Under the pieces are notes generated by a model. It saw only the letters and a program-made list of their open reading frames with translations. It was not told where the DNA came from and ran no database searches. Both the position numbers and the translations under genes were made by a program. Positions 26,576-35,690 of a stretch of 64,000 nt of DNA are shown here, one piece after another. Within the stretch, counting starts at the first letter, position 1, and each line of letters opens with the position of its first letter. Source of the DNA: an uncultured Chloroflexales bacterium (lineage in GTDB: Bacteria > Chloroflexota > Chloroflexia > Chloroflexales > Chloroflexaceae); NCBI GenBank assembly GCA_937918935.1, contig CAKZSI010000025.1, positions 62,001-126,000 of the forward strand. The letters are read 5' to 3'.

Positions 26576-29500
26576 ATGAACACCGCCGGTCAGCGTCTCC
26601 TTCTGCTGCTATTCCTCAATCTACTGCTGCTTGTGGCCCTGGCCGCTGTGGTCTGGGCCGATAATGCGGCCAATCGTGGTATTACCTTCACGCCCGATCC
26701 GCGCCCGATCCCCTTCGCAGAGGGGCCGGTGCTAGGCGTGAATCTGTTCAATATCCACCTCGAACCCGATCCCGAAGCGGTGCGGCGCTCCTTTACCATG
26801 GCCCGCGATCTGGGGGCGCGCTATGCGCGGATGCAGGTTCCCTGGGAGGATATCGAGATCCATGGGCGCGGCGATTTCGAGGATCGGCGCAACCTGGAGA
26901 CAATGGGCGCGGTGTCGGCGTGGGCGAAGTACGACCGTCTGGCCGCCGAAGCCAATGCCGCAGGCGTCGAGTTGATCTGGCGCCTGGAGCGCCCGCCTCT
27001 GTGGGCGCGTGAGCGAGCTGTCACTTCGCCCTACTTTCAGGCCGGTCTGGAACGCGACGGCAATTCCACCGGCCCTCCTGACGATGTTGCCGACTACGCC
27101 GCGTTCGTGCGCGCCGTGGTCGAGCGGTATGACGGCGACGGCATAGAGGACGCGCCGGGCAGCCCGGTGGTGCGCTACTTCCAACTCTGGAATGAGCCGA
27201 ATTTGAAGAACGAGTGGAACTGGGAGACGCCCCGGCCCGAGGATTTCGTCGCGTTGTTGCAGGCGGGGGCCACCGCGGCGCGGGCGGCCAACCCCGCGGC
27301 GGTGATCCTCTTCCCGGGCCTGGCCCCCACCGATGGGCTCGACGATCGCGCCCCGATGACGGAACTGGAGTACCTCGACCGGATCTACAAAGCTGGCGGC
27401 GCGGCCTACTTCGACGTGATGGCCGCGCAGAACTACGGCCTGGGCCAGCCTCCCGATGAGCACCGTTACGTGTTTCTGCGGGGACGGGACAACTGGAACC
27501 GGGGCCGCCCGGTTGACACGCGCAACGACGTGAGCCGGATCGTGCTGCTGCGGGAGGTGATGGAGCGCAACGGGGACGCTGGCACGGCGGTCTGGGTGAC
27601 CGAGTTTGGCTGGAATGCTGCCCCGGAGCATATTCCCGCCGAGCGGCGCTCCACCTGGGGTGCGCCGGTGAGTGAGGAGACCAAAGGGCGCTACCTGGTG
27701 GGCCACATGGAGCGCGCCCGTACCGAGTGGCCCTGGGTGGGGGTGATGAACGTATGGATGCTGCGCTACGGCGGTTACGCCGAGCCGGCCCCCGACGACC
27801 CCACGCCCTACTTTGCCCTGGTGACGCGCGACTGGCAGCCGCTGCCGGCCTTTGAGGCTCTGGCGGCCTACACCCACGCCCCCGTCCGTGCCGGGGTTGG
27901 CGCGCACACCCGGGCGCATCCGGCGGTTGAGCGATTGTCTGATGGCTGGCGCATCCGTTTCAGCGGGGCGCGCCTCACTCTCCTCGGCAACCTGCCGGCG
28001 CCGCCTGTCGCCACCCTCAACGGCGCAGAGGTGACGCTGGCGCCGGGTGAACTGGACGGGTTGCCGGCCTTTGTCACGCCGGCTCTGCCTGACGGCGAGC
28101 ATACGCTGGAGGTGCGCGGGCGGAGCGTGCCGGAACGCTTCATCGTCGAGCGGGCGCGTCCCCGCGGCTGGCTGTGGGATCATGGCCCCCTGGCGCTGAT
28201 CGTGGCGCTGATGGTGAGTATAGGCGCCACGCTGCACCTGGCCTTCCCGGCGACTGCGGGCGCCTTGAGGCGGCTGCGGGATGCGCAGCAGCGCGCAGAG
28301 GGCAGCCCGCGCCTTGCCGACCGGCTCATACAGCCCGACAGCCTGTTCGTCGTCGGCATGCTGGTAGCCGCGCTGATCGCCTACCGTGCCTCGCCGCAAC
28401 TGCCGCTGACGCTGCTGGGGCTGGCGCTCTTCGGGGCGCTGGCCCTGGTGCGTCCCGATCTGGGCCTGCTGCTGGTCCCGCTGACCCTGCCGTTCTACTT
28501 CATCCCCAAGGATCTCTTCGACACCCGTTTCGGCATCCGCGAGAGCGGTCTGTATCTGCCCCTGCACGAAATCCTGCTTCTTATCGCCGGCGCTGCTGTG
28601 GTCGCGCGCCGGGTGGGAACAGAGCCGTGGCAACGAGGGCGCCCGCGGGCGGGCGGCGTGACCGCCTGGCTGGGGGAGATGGCGCCGATAGGGCTGTTTC
28701 TGGCGGCGGCCGGGTGGGGGGTGTATATCGCCGAGGCGCGTAGCCTGGCCCTGCGCGAGTTCCGCTGGACAGTGCTCGAACCGATGCTCTTCGTGGGGCT
28801 GGCCTGGCTCGCGGGGTCGCGTCTGGCCCATGGCAGCCCCAGGGTCTACTGGCGGAAGGTAACGTGGTTCTGGCTGGCGGGTGGGGCCGTGGCGGGGTTG
28901 GTGGGGTTGTTGCAGTTTGTCGGGCTGAACCTGGCGCCGCTCTTCGGCGAAAAGGCCGGCTTCGGCGAAGATCGCTTCCTGGTGGAGGGCGTTCAGCGGG
29001 TGGCGGGGTTGTACGGGCATCCAAACAACCTGGGGCTGGCGATGGGGCGCTACTGGCCGGTCGCGGCGGCGCTGGCCCTCGGAGCCTTGCGGGAGGCGGA
29101 CAGCCGTGGCGCAGGGCTGCGCCAGGCGTGGCCGGCAGCGCTGGTGGCGCTGCTGTGTGCGGGCGGCCTGCTGGTCTCCTTCTCGCGGGGAGCCTACCTG
29201 GGCGCACTGGTGGCCGTGGGCCTCCTGGCAGCGCTGCTACTGCCGCGCTCCTTCTGGCGCGACCGGCGCGCGCGCCTCGCACTGGGGGTGCTCGGCGGCG
29301 CAGCGTTGCTGGCCCTGGTCGTCGCCGCGGCCCTGGATATCGAACGCTTCAATCCGATCGGCGCCAGCGGCGCGGTGCGTTTGAAGACCTGGGCGTCGGC
29401 CCTGGCGATGCTGCGCGACCATCCCCTGGGAGTCGGGCTTGACCAGTTCGGCCAGTTGTACCCGACCTATATCGCCCCGGAGCTGGCCGGCACGAGCGAG

Positions 29501-29761
29501 ATTAATACCTCGCATCCCCACAACCTGTTTCTGGACATCGCCCTGCGCATGGGGCCGCTGGGGCCGGTCGCCTTTGCCTGGCTCATCTTCCGTTTCTACC
29601 ACGACGCCCGGGTCTGCTCGAGCGGCAGCGCGGCGCTCTGCGCCGGCCTTATCGCCGCCATGAGCGCGGCGCTGGCGCACGGCCTGGTGGACCAGTTCTA
29701 CTTCTGGTCGGATCTGGCCTTTGCGTTCTGGATCCTGGTGGCGTTGGCGCGGGATAGCTAG
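26576..29761 (+). CDS. fusion of glycoside-hydrolase-like domain and O-antigen ligase/polymerase-like membrane domain
   Basis: A 1061-residue protein. An N-terminal anchor (about 7-28) precedes a clan GH-A-like (beta/alpha)8 domain, residues about 45-430, with YFQLWNEPN (acid/base Glu207) and AVWVTEFGW (nucleophile Glu343), resembling GH39/GH5-type enzymes. A small beta domain (about 440-525) follows, then from about 535 a polytopic membrane part with O-antigen ligase (Wzy_C/WaaL) features: YGHPNNLGLAMGRYW, VSFSRGAYLGA, SHPHNLFLDIALRMGPLGP. Plausibly the outer domain trims or senses a glycan that the membrane domain polymerises or attaches. The frame is continuous, with no sign of a sequencing join. 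The order of domains is clear; combined activity is inference. Confidence 0.88.
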   Translation: MNTAGQRLLLLLFLNLLLLVALAAVVWADNAANRGITFTPDPRPIPFAEGPVLGVNLFNIHLEPDPEAVRRSFTMARDLGARYARMQVPWEDIEIHGRGDFEDRRNLETMGAVSAWAKYDRLAAEANAAGVELIWRLERPPLWARERAVTSPYFQAGLERDGNSTGPPDDVADYAAFVRAVVERYDGDGIEDAPGSPVVRYFQLWNEPNLKNEWNWETPRPEDFVALLQAGATAARAANPAAVILFPGLAPTDGLDDRAPMTELEYLDRIYKAGGAAYFDVMAAQNYGLGQPPDEHRYVFLRGRDNWNRGRPVDTRNDVSRIVLLREVMERNGDAGTAVWVTEFGWNAAPEHIPAERRSTWGAPVSEETKGRYLVGHMERARTEWPWVGVMNVWMLRYGGYAEPAPDDPTPYFALVTRDWQPLPAFEALAAYTHAPVRAGVGAHTRAHPAVERLSDGWRIRFSGARLTLLGNLPAPPVATLNGAEVTLAPGELDGLPAFVTPALPDGEHTLEVRGRSVPERFIVERARPRGWLWDHGPLALIVALMVSIGATLHLAFPATAGALRRLRDAQQRAEGSPRLADRLIQPDSLFVVGMLVAALIAYRASPQLPLTLLGLALFGALALVRPDLGLLLVPLTLPFYFIPKDLFDTRFGIRESGLYLPLHEILLLIAGAAVVARRVGTEPWQRGRPRAGGVTAWLGEMAPIGLFLAAAGWGVYIAEARSLALREFRWTVLEPMLFVGLAWLAGSRLAHGSPRVYWRKVTWFWLAGGAVAGLVGLLQFVGLNLAPLFGEKAGFGEDRFLVEGVQRVAGLYGHPNNLGLAMGRYWPVAAALALGALREADSRGAGLRQAWPAALVALLCAGGLLVSFSRGAYLGALVAVGLLAALLLPRSFWRDRRARLALGVLGGAALLALVVAAALDIERFNPIGASGAVRLKTWASALAMLRDHPLGVGLDQFGQLYPTYIAPELAGTSEINTSHPHNLFLDIALRMGPLGPVAFAWLIFRFYHDARVCSSGSAALCAGLIAAMSAALAHGLVDQFYFWSDLAFAFWILVALARDS

Positions 29762-30096
29762 CGAAAAAGGGGCAACCGGGTTTCCCCATACCCTTGCCCG
29801 TGGGAGCGTCTGGGAGGGCAACGCCGCGAAAATGTCTGGTACGACGACGAGGGAACTGGCTTTCCCCGATCCTCTGCCCGAAGGGAAGGCCCGGGCGGCC
29901 CTGAAGCCGGTTGAAGGGATGCGGGGAAAGCATGTTTCCCCGCACCCTGGTTCTCCAGGGAACCCGTTTTCCCCGTGTTCCTGCCTCGCCGGGGTAACCG
30001 GCGTGTTACAATAGCGTAACGTATTTCAAAAGACTGCCCCAGGCCGGGCGTGCGCGGTTGCCCGGCGGCTCTGCCGGCGGGGACCATTGAAATCAT
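29762..30096 (+). repeat. cluster of four family-1 repeats plus one family-2 half copy
   Basis: This 335-base gap holds no gene. Family-1 copies are seen at about 29768-29803, 29850-29882, 29916-29950 and 29955-29992, all with the tail on the + strand side, plus CTGGGAGGGC (about 29810) from family 2. A promoter for the zinc-ribbon gene follows at 30004-30012, and GTTAC (30005-30009)/GTAAC (30016-30020) forms a small inverted repeat around it. Confidence 0.7.
30004..30012 (+). promoter_or_regulatory. extended -10 promoter for zinc-ribbon and lyase genes
   Basis: TGTTACAAT: TACAAT with TGn extension. It is overlapped by the inverted repeat GTTAC-N6-GTAAC, a possible operator. Predicted start near 30019. 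Confidence 0.5.
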
Positions 30097-30306
30097 ATGC
30101 CATTCTACCGGGATATGGAACTGATCTGCCGCAGTTGCGGCGAAACGTTTATCTTTACTGCGGGTGAGCAGGAGTTTTACGCCGACAAGGGCTTTCTGCA
30201 CGAACCAACCCGCTGCCCGCGCTGCCGCACGCGCCGTGACGGTCCCGCGAACGGGCGTCAGGGCGCCAGGCCGGCACGAGGCGCCCGGCGCGAGGAAGAG
30301 GAATAG
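30097..30306 (+). CDS. small zinc-ribbon protein
   Basis: A 69-residue protein. MPFYRDMELICRSCGETFIFTAGEQEFYADKGFLHEPTRCPRCRTRR carries two Cys-x2-Cys pairs (CRSC and CPRC), the treble-clef-like zinc-ribbon family found in many Chloroflexota and Firmicutes. A charged, disordered tail (ARPARGARREEEE) follows. It probably binds one zinc ion; its role is unknown, possibly nucleic-acid or protein binding. It lies 19 bases upstream of the lyase gene and is likely co-transcribed with it. Confidence 0.88.
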   Translation: MPFYRDMELICRSCGETFIFTAGEQEFYADKGFLHEPTRCPRCRTRRDGPANGRQGARPARGARREEEE

Positions 30307-30325
30307 AGGCTGCCGGAGGTCAACG

Positions 30326-31258
30326 ATGACAGGCATACAGAGCTGGCCCGGGTTGCCGGCGCGCGCCCACATACGCGAGGTGGGGCCGCGTGATGGTTTG
30401 CAGAATGAGGAGAAAATCCTCTCAACGGCTGAGAAGCTGCGGTTAATCGAGGCTCTCGGCGCCACCGGTCTGACCGAGATCGAAGTGGGCGCCTTTGTGC
30501 GCCCGCAGAACGTGCCGCAAATGGCTGATACCGCCGAAGTGTTTGCCGGGCTGCGACGCCGCCCCGGGGTAACCTATAGCGCGATCGCTCCCAACGTGGT
30601 GGGCGCGCGGCGCGCGGTGGCGGCGGGCGCCGATGCGGTGCAGGTGTTTCTCAGCGCGACCGAGAGCCACAATCGCAGTAATGTGAACATGAGCGTCGAA
30701 CAATCCCTGGCGAACGTCGCCGATATGGGCGAGGTGGTGCGCTCGGCGGGGATCCCCTTCGATGCGGTGCTCTCGGTGGCCTTTGGCTGCCCCTTCGAGG
30801 GCCACGTGCCGATCGCGCGCGTGCTGGAGTTGTGTGGCCGCCTGCTCGACCTGGGCGCGGAACGGCTGACCCTGGGCGATACGACGGGGATGGCCCACCC
30901 GGTGCTGGTGCGGCAGGTGGTGCTGGCCTTCCGTGAACGCTTTCCGCGGCAGCCGCTGCGCCTGCATCTCCACAGCGCCCGTGGCGCGGGTCTGGCCAAT
31001 ATCCTCGCCGCGCTCGAGGTCGGGGTGGCCGAGTTCGACAGCAGTATTGGCGGGATCGGCGGCTGCCCCTTCGCCCCCGGAGCGCCCGGCAATCTCTGCA
31101 CCGAGGATCTGACGCATATGCTCCACGAAATGGGCATCGCGACCGGGTTGGACCTGCTCGCGCTGATTGATGCCGCACTGCTGCTGGAGCGGATGCTCGG
31201 CCATGTGGTGCCCGGGCAGACGATCAAGGCGGGGATCTGTAAGCATTTGACGGGGTGA
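30326..31258 (+). CDS. hydroxymethylglutaryl-CoA lyase
   Basis: A 310-residue DRE-TIM aldolase. IREVGPRDGLQNEEK is the family start with catalytic Arg and metal-binding Asp. Further conserved parts are the HxH metal site (RLHLHSARG), GDTTGMAHP and FDSSIGGIGGCPFAPGAPGNLCTEDL, with the active-site Cys in GGCPFAPGA. It cleaves HMG-CoA to acetyl-CoA and acetoacetate (leucine breakdown), or a related CoA ester. GGAGGT lies 5 bases before the ATG, which decides the start. It is in an operon-like pair with the zinc-ribbon gene. A related enzyme type (citramalyl- or other CoA lyases) cannot be excluded. Confidence 0.92.
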   Translation: MTGIQSWPGLPARAHIREVGPRDGLQNEEKILSTAEKLRLIEALGATGLTEIEVGAFVRPQNVPQMADTAEVFAGLRRRPGVTYSAIAPNVVGARRAVAAGADAVQVFLSATESHNRSNVNMSVEQSLANVADMGEVVRSAGIPFDAVLSVAFGCPFEGHVPIARVLELCGRLLDLGAERLTLGDTTGMAHPVLVRQVVLAFRERFPRQPLRLHLHSARGAGLANILAALEVGVAEFDSSIGGIGGCPFAPGAPGNLCTEDLTHMLHEMGIATGLDLLALIDAALLLERMLGHVVPGQTIKAGICKHLTG

Positions 31259-31350
31259 TACTATTTTGGATTTTGGATTGCCGTACATGGCGTTCCAATG
31301 GGACCTGGCGATAATGCGCCAGTGGTCGGTTCTTGTTTAAGCGCCGCTCT

Positions 31351-32160
31351 ATGGATCCACGTCATCGCGTTGTTGTCATTACCGGGGCCTCGGCGGGCAT
31401 TGGCGCAGCAACGGCGCACCTGTTCGCCGCGGCTGGCGCGCGGCTGGTGCTGGCGGCGCGTTCCCGCGAGCCGCTGGAACGCCTCGCGGCCACGTTGCCG
31501 GGCGCGGTAGCGATACCAACCGATGTGGCCGACCCGGCCCAGTGCCAGGCGCTGGTCGAGAAGGCCCACGCTCGCCACGGGCGAGTGGACATCCTGATCA
31601 ACAATGCCGGCGTTGGTCTCGCCGGCCCGGTCGTTGATCTGTCCAGCGATGATCTGCAACAGGCGCTGGCGGTGAACCTGTTCGGGCCGTTGTGGCTGAT
31701 GCAGGCGGTGACGCCGCTGATGCGCGCCCAGGGGCAGGGCCAGATTATCAACATCTCAACGGTGCTGGCGGAGCAGCCTCTGCCTTACCTGGGCGGCTAC
31801 GCTGCGGCCAAGGCGGCCCTGGAGCGGTTGAGCGAGACGCTGCGGATGGAACTGCGCGGCACGGGGGTCAGGGTCACAGTGGTGCGACCGGGCAGCACGC
31901 GCACCGAGTTTCGGGCGCGGCGCCTGGGTGCGGGCGGTGAACGGCGCCGCATGGCCCCGCCCACTGTGCCCCCCGAGGCGGTCGCGCGGGTGATCCTCCG
32001 CGCGGCGCGCCGCGAACCGCTGCGCGCCTATGTCACCTTTGGCGACCGTATGGCGATCTGGGCCGCACGGATGCTGCCCGGTCCGGTTGAGGCGCTCCTC
32101 AGCCGGGCGATTAGCTGGGCGCCGGTCGCCGGGCCAGCCCCGTCGAAGCCGGAAGGGTGA
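31351..32160 (+). CDS. short-chain dehydrogenase/reductase
   Basis: A 269-residue Rossmann-fold oxidoreductase. The dinucleotide motif is GASAGIGA (TGxxxGIG type), the structural NNAG motif is present (ILINNAGVG), the active-site Ser is in INISTVLAE, and the catalytic Tyr-x3-Lys is in YAAAKAA. The Arg after the first strand (AARSREPL) hints at NADP preference. The C-terminus (TFGDRMAIWAARMLPGPVEALLSRAISWAP) resembles membrane-interacting SDRs of the YqjQ/DltE type. Substrate unknown. I start at the ATG 31351; an in-frame TTG at 31333 would add six residues. GGATTTTGGATTG short repeats lie in the gap before it. Confidence 0.9.
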   Translation: MDPRHRVVVITGASAGIGAATAHLFAAAGARLVLAARSREPLERLAATLPGAVAIPTDVADPAQCQALVEKAHARHGRVDILINNAGVGLAGPVVDLSSDDLQQALAVNLFGPLWLMQAVTPLMRAQGQGQIINISTVLAEQPLPYLGGYAAAKAALERLSETLRMELRGTGVRVTVVRPGSTRTEFRARRLGAGGERRRMAPPTVPPEAVARVILRAARREPLRAYVTFGDRMAIWAARMLPGPVEALLSRAISWAPVAGPAPSKPEG

Positions 32161-32261
32161 TCTCTGCCGGAGGAAGGTGCGGGGCGTGGGGAGGCGCAGC
32201 CTGCTCGCAACTCCCGTTCTGCCCCTGGCAGGCGCGCCCGCGCGAAATCCCGGCTGGCAGG

Positions 32262-32305
32262 GGTATGGGGAAACCTGGTTTTCCCATACCCTGCCAACCG
32301 TCTGT
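32262..32305 (+). repeat. family-1 palindrome before the tricorn-like gene
   Basis: GGCAGGGGTATGGGGAAACC pairs with GGTTTTCCCATACCCTGCC with one bulge, an extended form of the family that includes the CCCTGCC tail in the stem. Confidence 0.75.
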
Positions 32306-32346
32306 CTATCGTTTCAAGAAAATCTTATCATAGAGAATCCACTACC

Positions 32347-35300
32347 GTGAGCGAACCCGTACCTCAGTTGTACCTGCGCACGCCGGCCATCGACGCCGAT
32401 GGGCAGCACATCGCCTTTGTGTATGCCGGCGACATCTGGCTGGCGGGCGCCAGCGGCGGCGCCGCCGAGCGGATCACGGCCCACCAGGCCTACCATTACG
32501 CGCCCCGCTTCAGCCCGGATGGCGCCAGTATTGCCTTTACGTCGGGACGAAGCGGTTCGGGCGATGTCTATGTGCTACCGCTCAGCGGCGGTCCCGTCAA
32601 GCAGTTAACGTTTCACGACGCTTTCTGCCATGTCGAGGACTGGTCGCCTGATGGGCGGAGCATCTACTTTACCTCGGATCGTGAGCGGATCGGCCCCGAT
32701 ATCTACCGAGTTGGCCTGGACGGGGACACACCGGTGCTGGTGTACAGCGAACCCTACGAGAGCCTGGGGCACGTGAGCGTCTCGCCCGATGGGGAGTGGC
32801 TGGCCTTTGCCAATACGCGCGACCGCTGGTGGCGGCGCGGCCCGAATCCCTTTGCGCCTGATGAGATCTGGATTGGGCCGTCTGTGCCTGACTACGCAGC
32901 CCTGCGCAAAGTTGCCGGCCCTGGCAGCGCCAACGGCCATCCGGCAATCGTCGCTCCCTACGCCGGGCGCAACACCACGCCCCTCTGGGCTCCTGATGGT
33001 CGGGGACTCTACTTTGTCAGCGATCGTGACGGCGTCGAGAATATCTGGTACGTGCCGCTGGACGGGGGCGAACCACGCCAGGTGACCCGCTTCACCGACG
33101 GGCGGCTGTGCTTCCCGGCGATCGCCCGGCGGAGCGGGCTGATCGTCTTCGAGCGCGACTGGCGCCTCTGGCGGCTGGATCCGGCCTCGGGCGCGTGCGA
33201 GCCGATTGACGTGCGGGTGCGCGCGGATACCAAGCATACCCCGGTGCGGGTGGAGAGCTGGTCCCGCGGGTTCTCCGAGTTGCGCCTTAGCCCTGACGGC
33301 AAGAAGATCGCCTTCGTGGCCCGTGGCGAGATTTTCGCCGACTTCGCCGATAAGGAGACCGACCGCGACATCCGCCAGGGACCGTCGTTTCGCGTTACCG
33401 ACACTCAGGCCCGCGAGAGCCAGATCGCCTGGACCCCCGACAGTAATAGCCTGATCTACATCTCCGACCGCCACGGTGAGGACGAACTGTACCGCTACGA
33501 TTTCGCTACCCGCCAGGAGACACGCCTGACCCACGATCTGACGCCCAGGCGCCTGCCCCGCGTCGCGCCCAATGGCAAAGCGGTGGCCTACATCAGCGGC
33601 CACGAGGTCCTCTGCGTCCTCGATCTGGCCAGCGGCGAGAGCCGGGAATTGTGTCGCGCGCGCTTTGTGTTCGCCAATGACCTGGCCTGGTCACCTGATT
33701 CGTACTGGATCGCCTTCCTGGCCCAGGATGAACACTACTTCAGCAATGTCTGCGTGATCCCTGCCGCGGGTGGCGAGGCGCGCCAGGTCAGCTTTCTCAG
33801 CAACATTGGCGGCGGCGACCTGCTCTGGGCGCCGAATGGCCAGTTCCTTCTCTTTACCACCGAACAGTACCGCGCCGAGACGCAGATCGTGCGGGTGGAC
33901 CTGCGTCCGCAACGGCCGGTCTTTCGTGAGGCCGAGTTTGAGCGGTTGTTCGAGAAGCCGAGCGCTGGCGAGCAGGCGGGCGCGGAGGGCGCGCCCGCAT
34001 CCGAGCGCCGCCAGCCCGAGGCCGAGCAGGGCGCGACGGGCGAGCAGCCGCCCGACGCTGCGGCGCCTGCTACGGAAAAGCCTGATGCCGGTGATCCCCC
34101 TGCCGCAACTCCCCCACCCCTGGAAATCGTTTTTGAGGGCATCGAACGGCGGCTGCGCTTCCTCACCCCGCTGCAGATGAACGCCAGCGCCGAGGCGATC
34201 AGCCCCGACAGCAAGGACCTGCTGTTGCTTGCCACTGTCGCCGGAAAGGTCAATGTCTGGACGTTGCCTCTCGATGAGCCGCGCGCCGACCAGGCACCGC
34301 GGCAGTTGACTGCGACCGATGGCGGTAAGCATGCCCTGCAGTTCACGCCCGATGGCAAGGCCTTCTTCTACCTCGATGACGGCTACGTCACGGTCCGCAA
34401 GTTCCCCGGTGGCAATGACCCTGTGCGCGTCAATGTGCGCGGGGACGTAAACGTTGATTTTCACCGCGAGAAGTGGCAGGTCTTCGGTGAAGCCTGGCGC
34501 GCCCTGCGCGACAGTTTCTATGACCCGACCTTTCGCGGCCAGGACTGGGCGCGGGTGCGCGAGCGATTCGCGCCGCTGGTCGCCGGTGTGCAGACGACCG
34601 GCGAGCTGCACACGGTGATCGATCTGATGGTCGGTGAGTTGCGCGCCTCGCATCTCGGCAGCGTCTTCAATGGCTGGACGGGCGCCGATGGCTACACCGG
34701 GATCATCTTCGACGCGGCTGAGCAACGCGCCACCGGCCGGTTGCGCGTGGCCCGGCTCGTGCCCGACAGCCCCGCAGCCCAGGCCGAACACCCCCCGCGC
34801 CCCGGCGAGTACCTGCGCGCGGTTGATGGAGTTCCTCTCGGATCGGAAACAAGCCTGGATCAACTCTTGCGCCGCAGCGCAGGGCGCCGTGTGCGTTTGA
34901 CCTTCGCCGACACGCCCGATGGCGACCAGGAGCGCGATGTGGCGTTGCGCCCGGTGGATGCCGACGACTACGAGCGACTGCGCTACCGCGACTGGGTGAT
35001 TACCAATGAGCAGTACGTCCATCGGATGAGCAACGGCCGCCTGGGGTATGTGCACATCGAAGAGATGAGCTATGCGGCCTACCAGCAGTTCCTGGCCGAC
35101 CTCGATGCCGAAACCTACAGCAAGGATGGCGTCATCATTGATGTGCGCTACAATGGCGGCGGCCATACTGCCACCTTCATGCTTGACGTCCTGACGCGAC
35201 GTTCCACTGTACTCAGCGGCTTTCGCGAGCGCACCGGGGCCGATGCCAGCCATCTGGCGGGTAACCGGGTGCTCAACAAGCCGACGGTGCTGGTCACCAA

Positions 35301-35589
35301 CGAACGTTCAGCGAGCAATACCGAGATGTTTAGCGAGAGCTACCGCCGGCTGGGTCTGGGCAAGGTCGTCGGTCGTCCCACCGCCGGGGCAGTCATCTGG
35401 ACCTACCGCATCCGCCTGCTGGACGGGGTCTGGTTTCGGCTTCCGCGCCTGTATGTGGTGACCCCTGAGGGAGAGGATCTCGAGGGACGCGGACGACCGG
35501 TTGATGTGGAGGTGGAGCGCCCGTTGGGCGAATGGGCGCTGGGTCGTGACCGCCAGCTCGACGCGGCAATAGCTGTGCTGCTGGGGTAA
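32347..35589 (+). CDS. tricorn protease homologue (S41 family)
   Basis: A 1080-residue protein built like archaeal tricorn core protease. Two beta-propeller regions of WD40-like PD repeats (for example APRFSPDGASIAFTSGRSG; WSPDGRSIYFTSDR) span residues 1-540, a Glu/Ala/Pro-rich linker about 541-600, the C1 helical domain about 690-760, PDZ about 765-860, and the S41 core ending with LVTNERSASNTEMFSES (nucleophile Ser990). It degrades oligopeptides from larger proteases. It has no signal peptide, so probably cytoplasmic. GTG start at 32347 has TATCAT about 15 bases upstream and no clear ribosome binding site, suggesting a very short leader. The acidic linker is an oddity between propeller and core. 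Confidence 0.94.
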   Translation: MSEPVPQLYLRTPAIDADGQHIAFVYAGDIWLAGASGGAAERITAHQAYHYAPRFSPDGASIAFTSGRSGSGDVYVLPLSGGPVKQLTFHDAFCHVEDWSPDGRSIYFTSDRERIGPDIYRVGLDGDTPVLVYSEPYESLGHVSVSPDGEWLAFANTRDRWWRRGPNPFAPDEIWIGPSVPDYAALRKVAGPGSANGHPAIVAPYAGRNTTPLWAPDGRGLYFVSDRDGVENIWYVPLDGGEPRQVTRFTDGRLCFPAIARRSGLIVFERDWRLWRLDPASGACEPIDVRVRADTKHTPVRVESWSRGFSELRLSPDGKKIAFVARGEIFADFADKETDRDIRQGPSFRVTDTQARESQIAWTPDSNSLIYISDRHGEDELYRYDFATRQETRLTHDLTPRRLPRVAPNGKAVAYISGHEVLCVLDLASGESRELCRARFVFANDLAWSPDSYWIAFLAQDEHYFSNVCVIPAAGGEARQVSFLSNIGGGDLLWAPNGQFLLFTTEQYRAETQIVRVDLRPQRPVFREAEFERLFEKPSAGEQAGAEGAPASERRQPEAEQGATGEQPPDAAAPATEKPDAGDPPAATPPPLEIVFEGIERRLRFLTPLQMNASAEAISPDSKDLLLLATVAGKVNVWTLPLDEPRADQAPRQLTATDGGKHALQFTPDGKAFFYLDDGYVTVRKFPGGNDPVRVNVRGDVNVDFHREKWQVFGEAWRALRDSFYDPTFRGQDWARVRERFAPLVAGVQTTGELHTVIDLMVGELRASHLGSVFNGWTGADGYTGIIFDAAEQRATGRLRVARLVPDSPAAQAEHPPRPGEYLRAVDGVPLGSETSLDQLLRRSAGRRVRLTFADTPDGDQERDVALRPVDADDYERLRYRDWVITNEQYVHRMSNGRLGYVHIEEMSYAAYQQFLADLDAETYSKDGVIIDVRYNGGGHTATFMLDVLTRRSTVLSGFRERTGADASHLAGNRVLNKPTVLVTNERSASNTEMFSESYRRLGLGKVVGRPTAGAVIWTYRIRLLDGVWFRLPRLYVVTPEGEDLEGRGRPVDVEVERPLGEWALGRDRQLDAAIAVLLG

Positions 35590-35644
35590 GCAGGGCGCCT
35601 CCTGCCTGGGAGAGGAAACCACAGTCCCACCGCTGGTGGAAGGT

Positions 35645-35676
35645 GTGGGGAAACCAGGTTTCCCCACACCCCGCTG
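35645..35676 (+). repeat. family-1 repeat before the secreted protein gene
   Basis: GGTGTGGGGAAACC / GGTTTCCCCACACC is a perfect 14-bp stem. It ends only about 15 bases before the GTG start of the next gene, so it could affect its translation. Confidence 0.8.
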
Positions 35677-35690
35677 AAGGAGATGTGTTC

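Noticed and set aside
26732-29020. 762-codon open frame opposite the glycosidase-ligase fusion
   Set aside because: Arg/Gln/His-rich antisense shadow of a high-GC gene.
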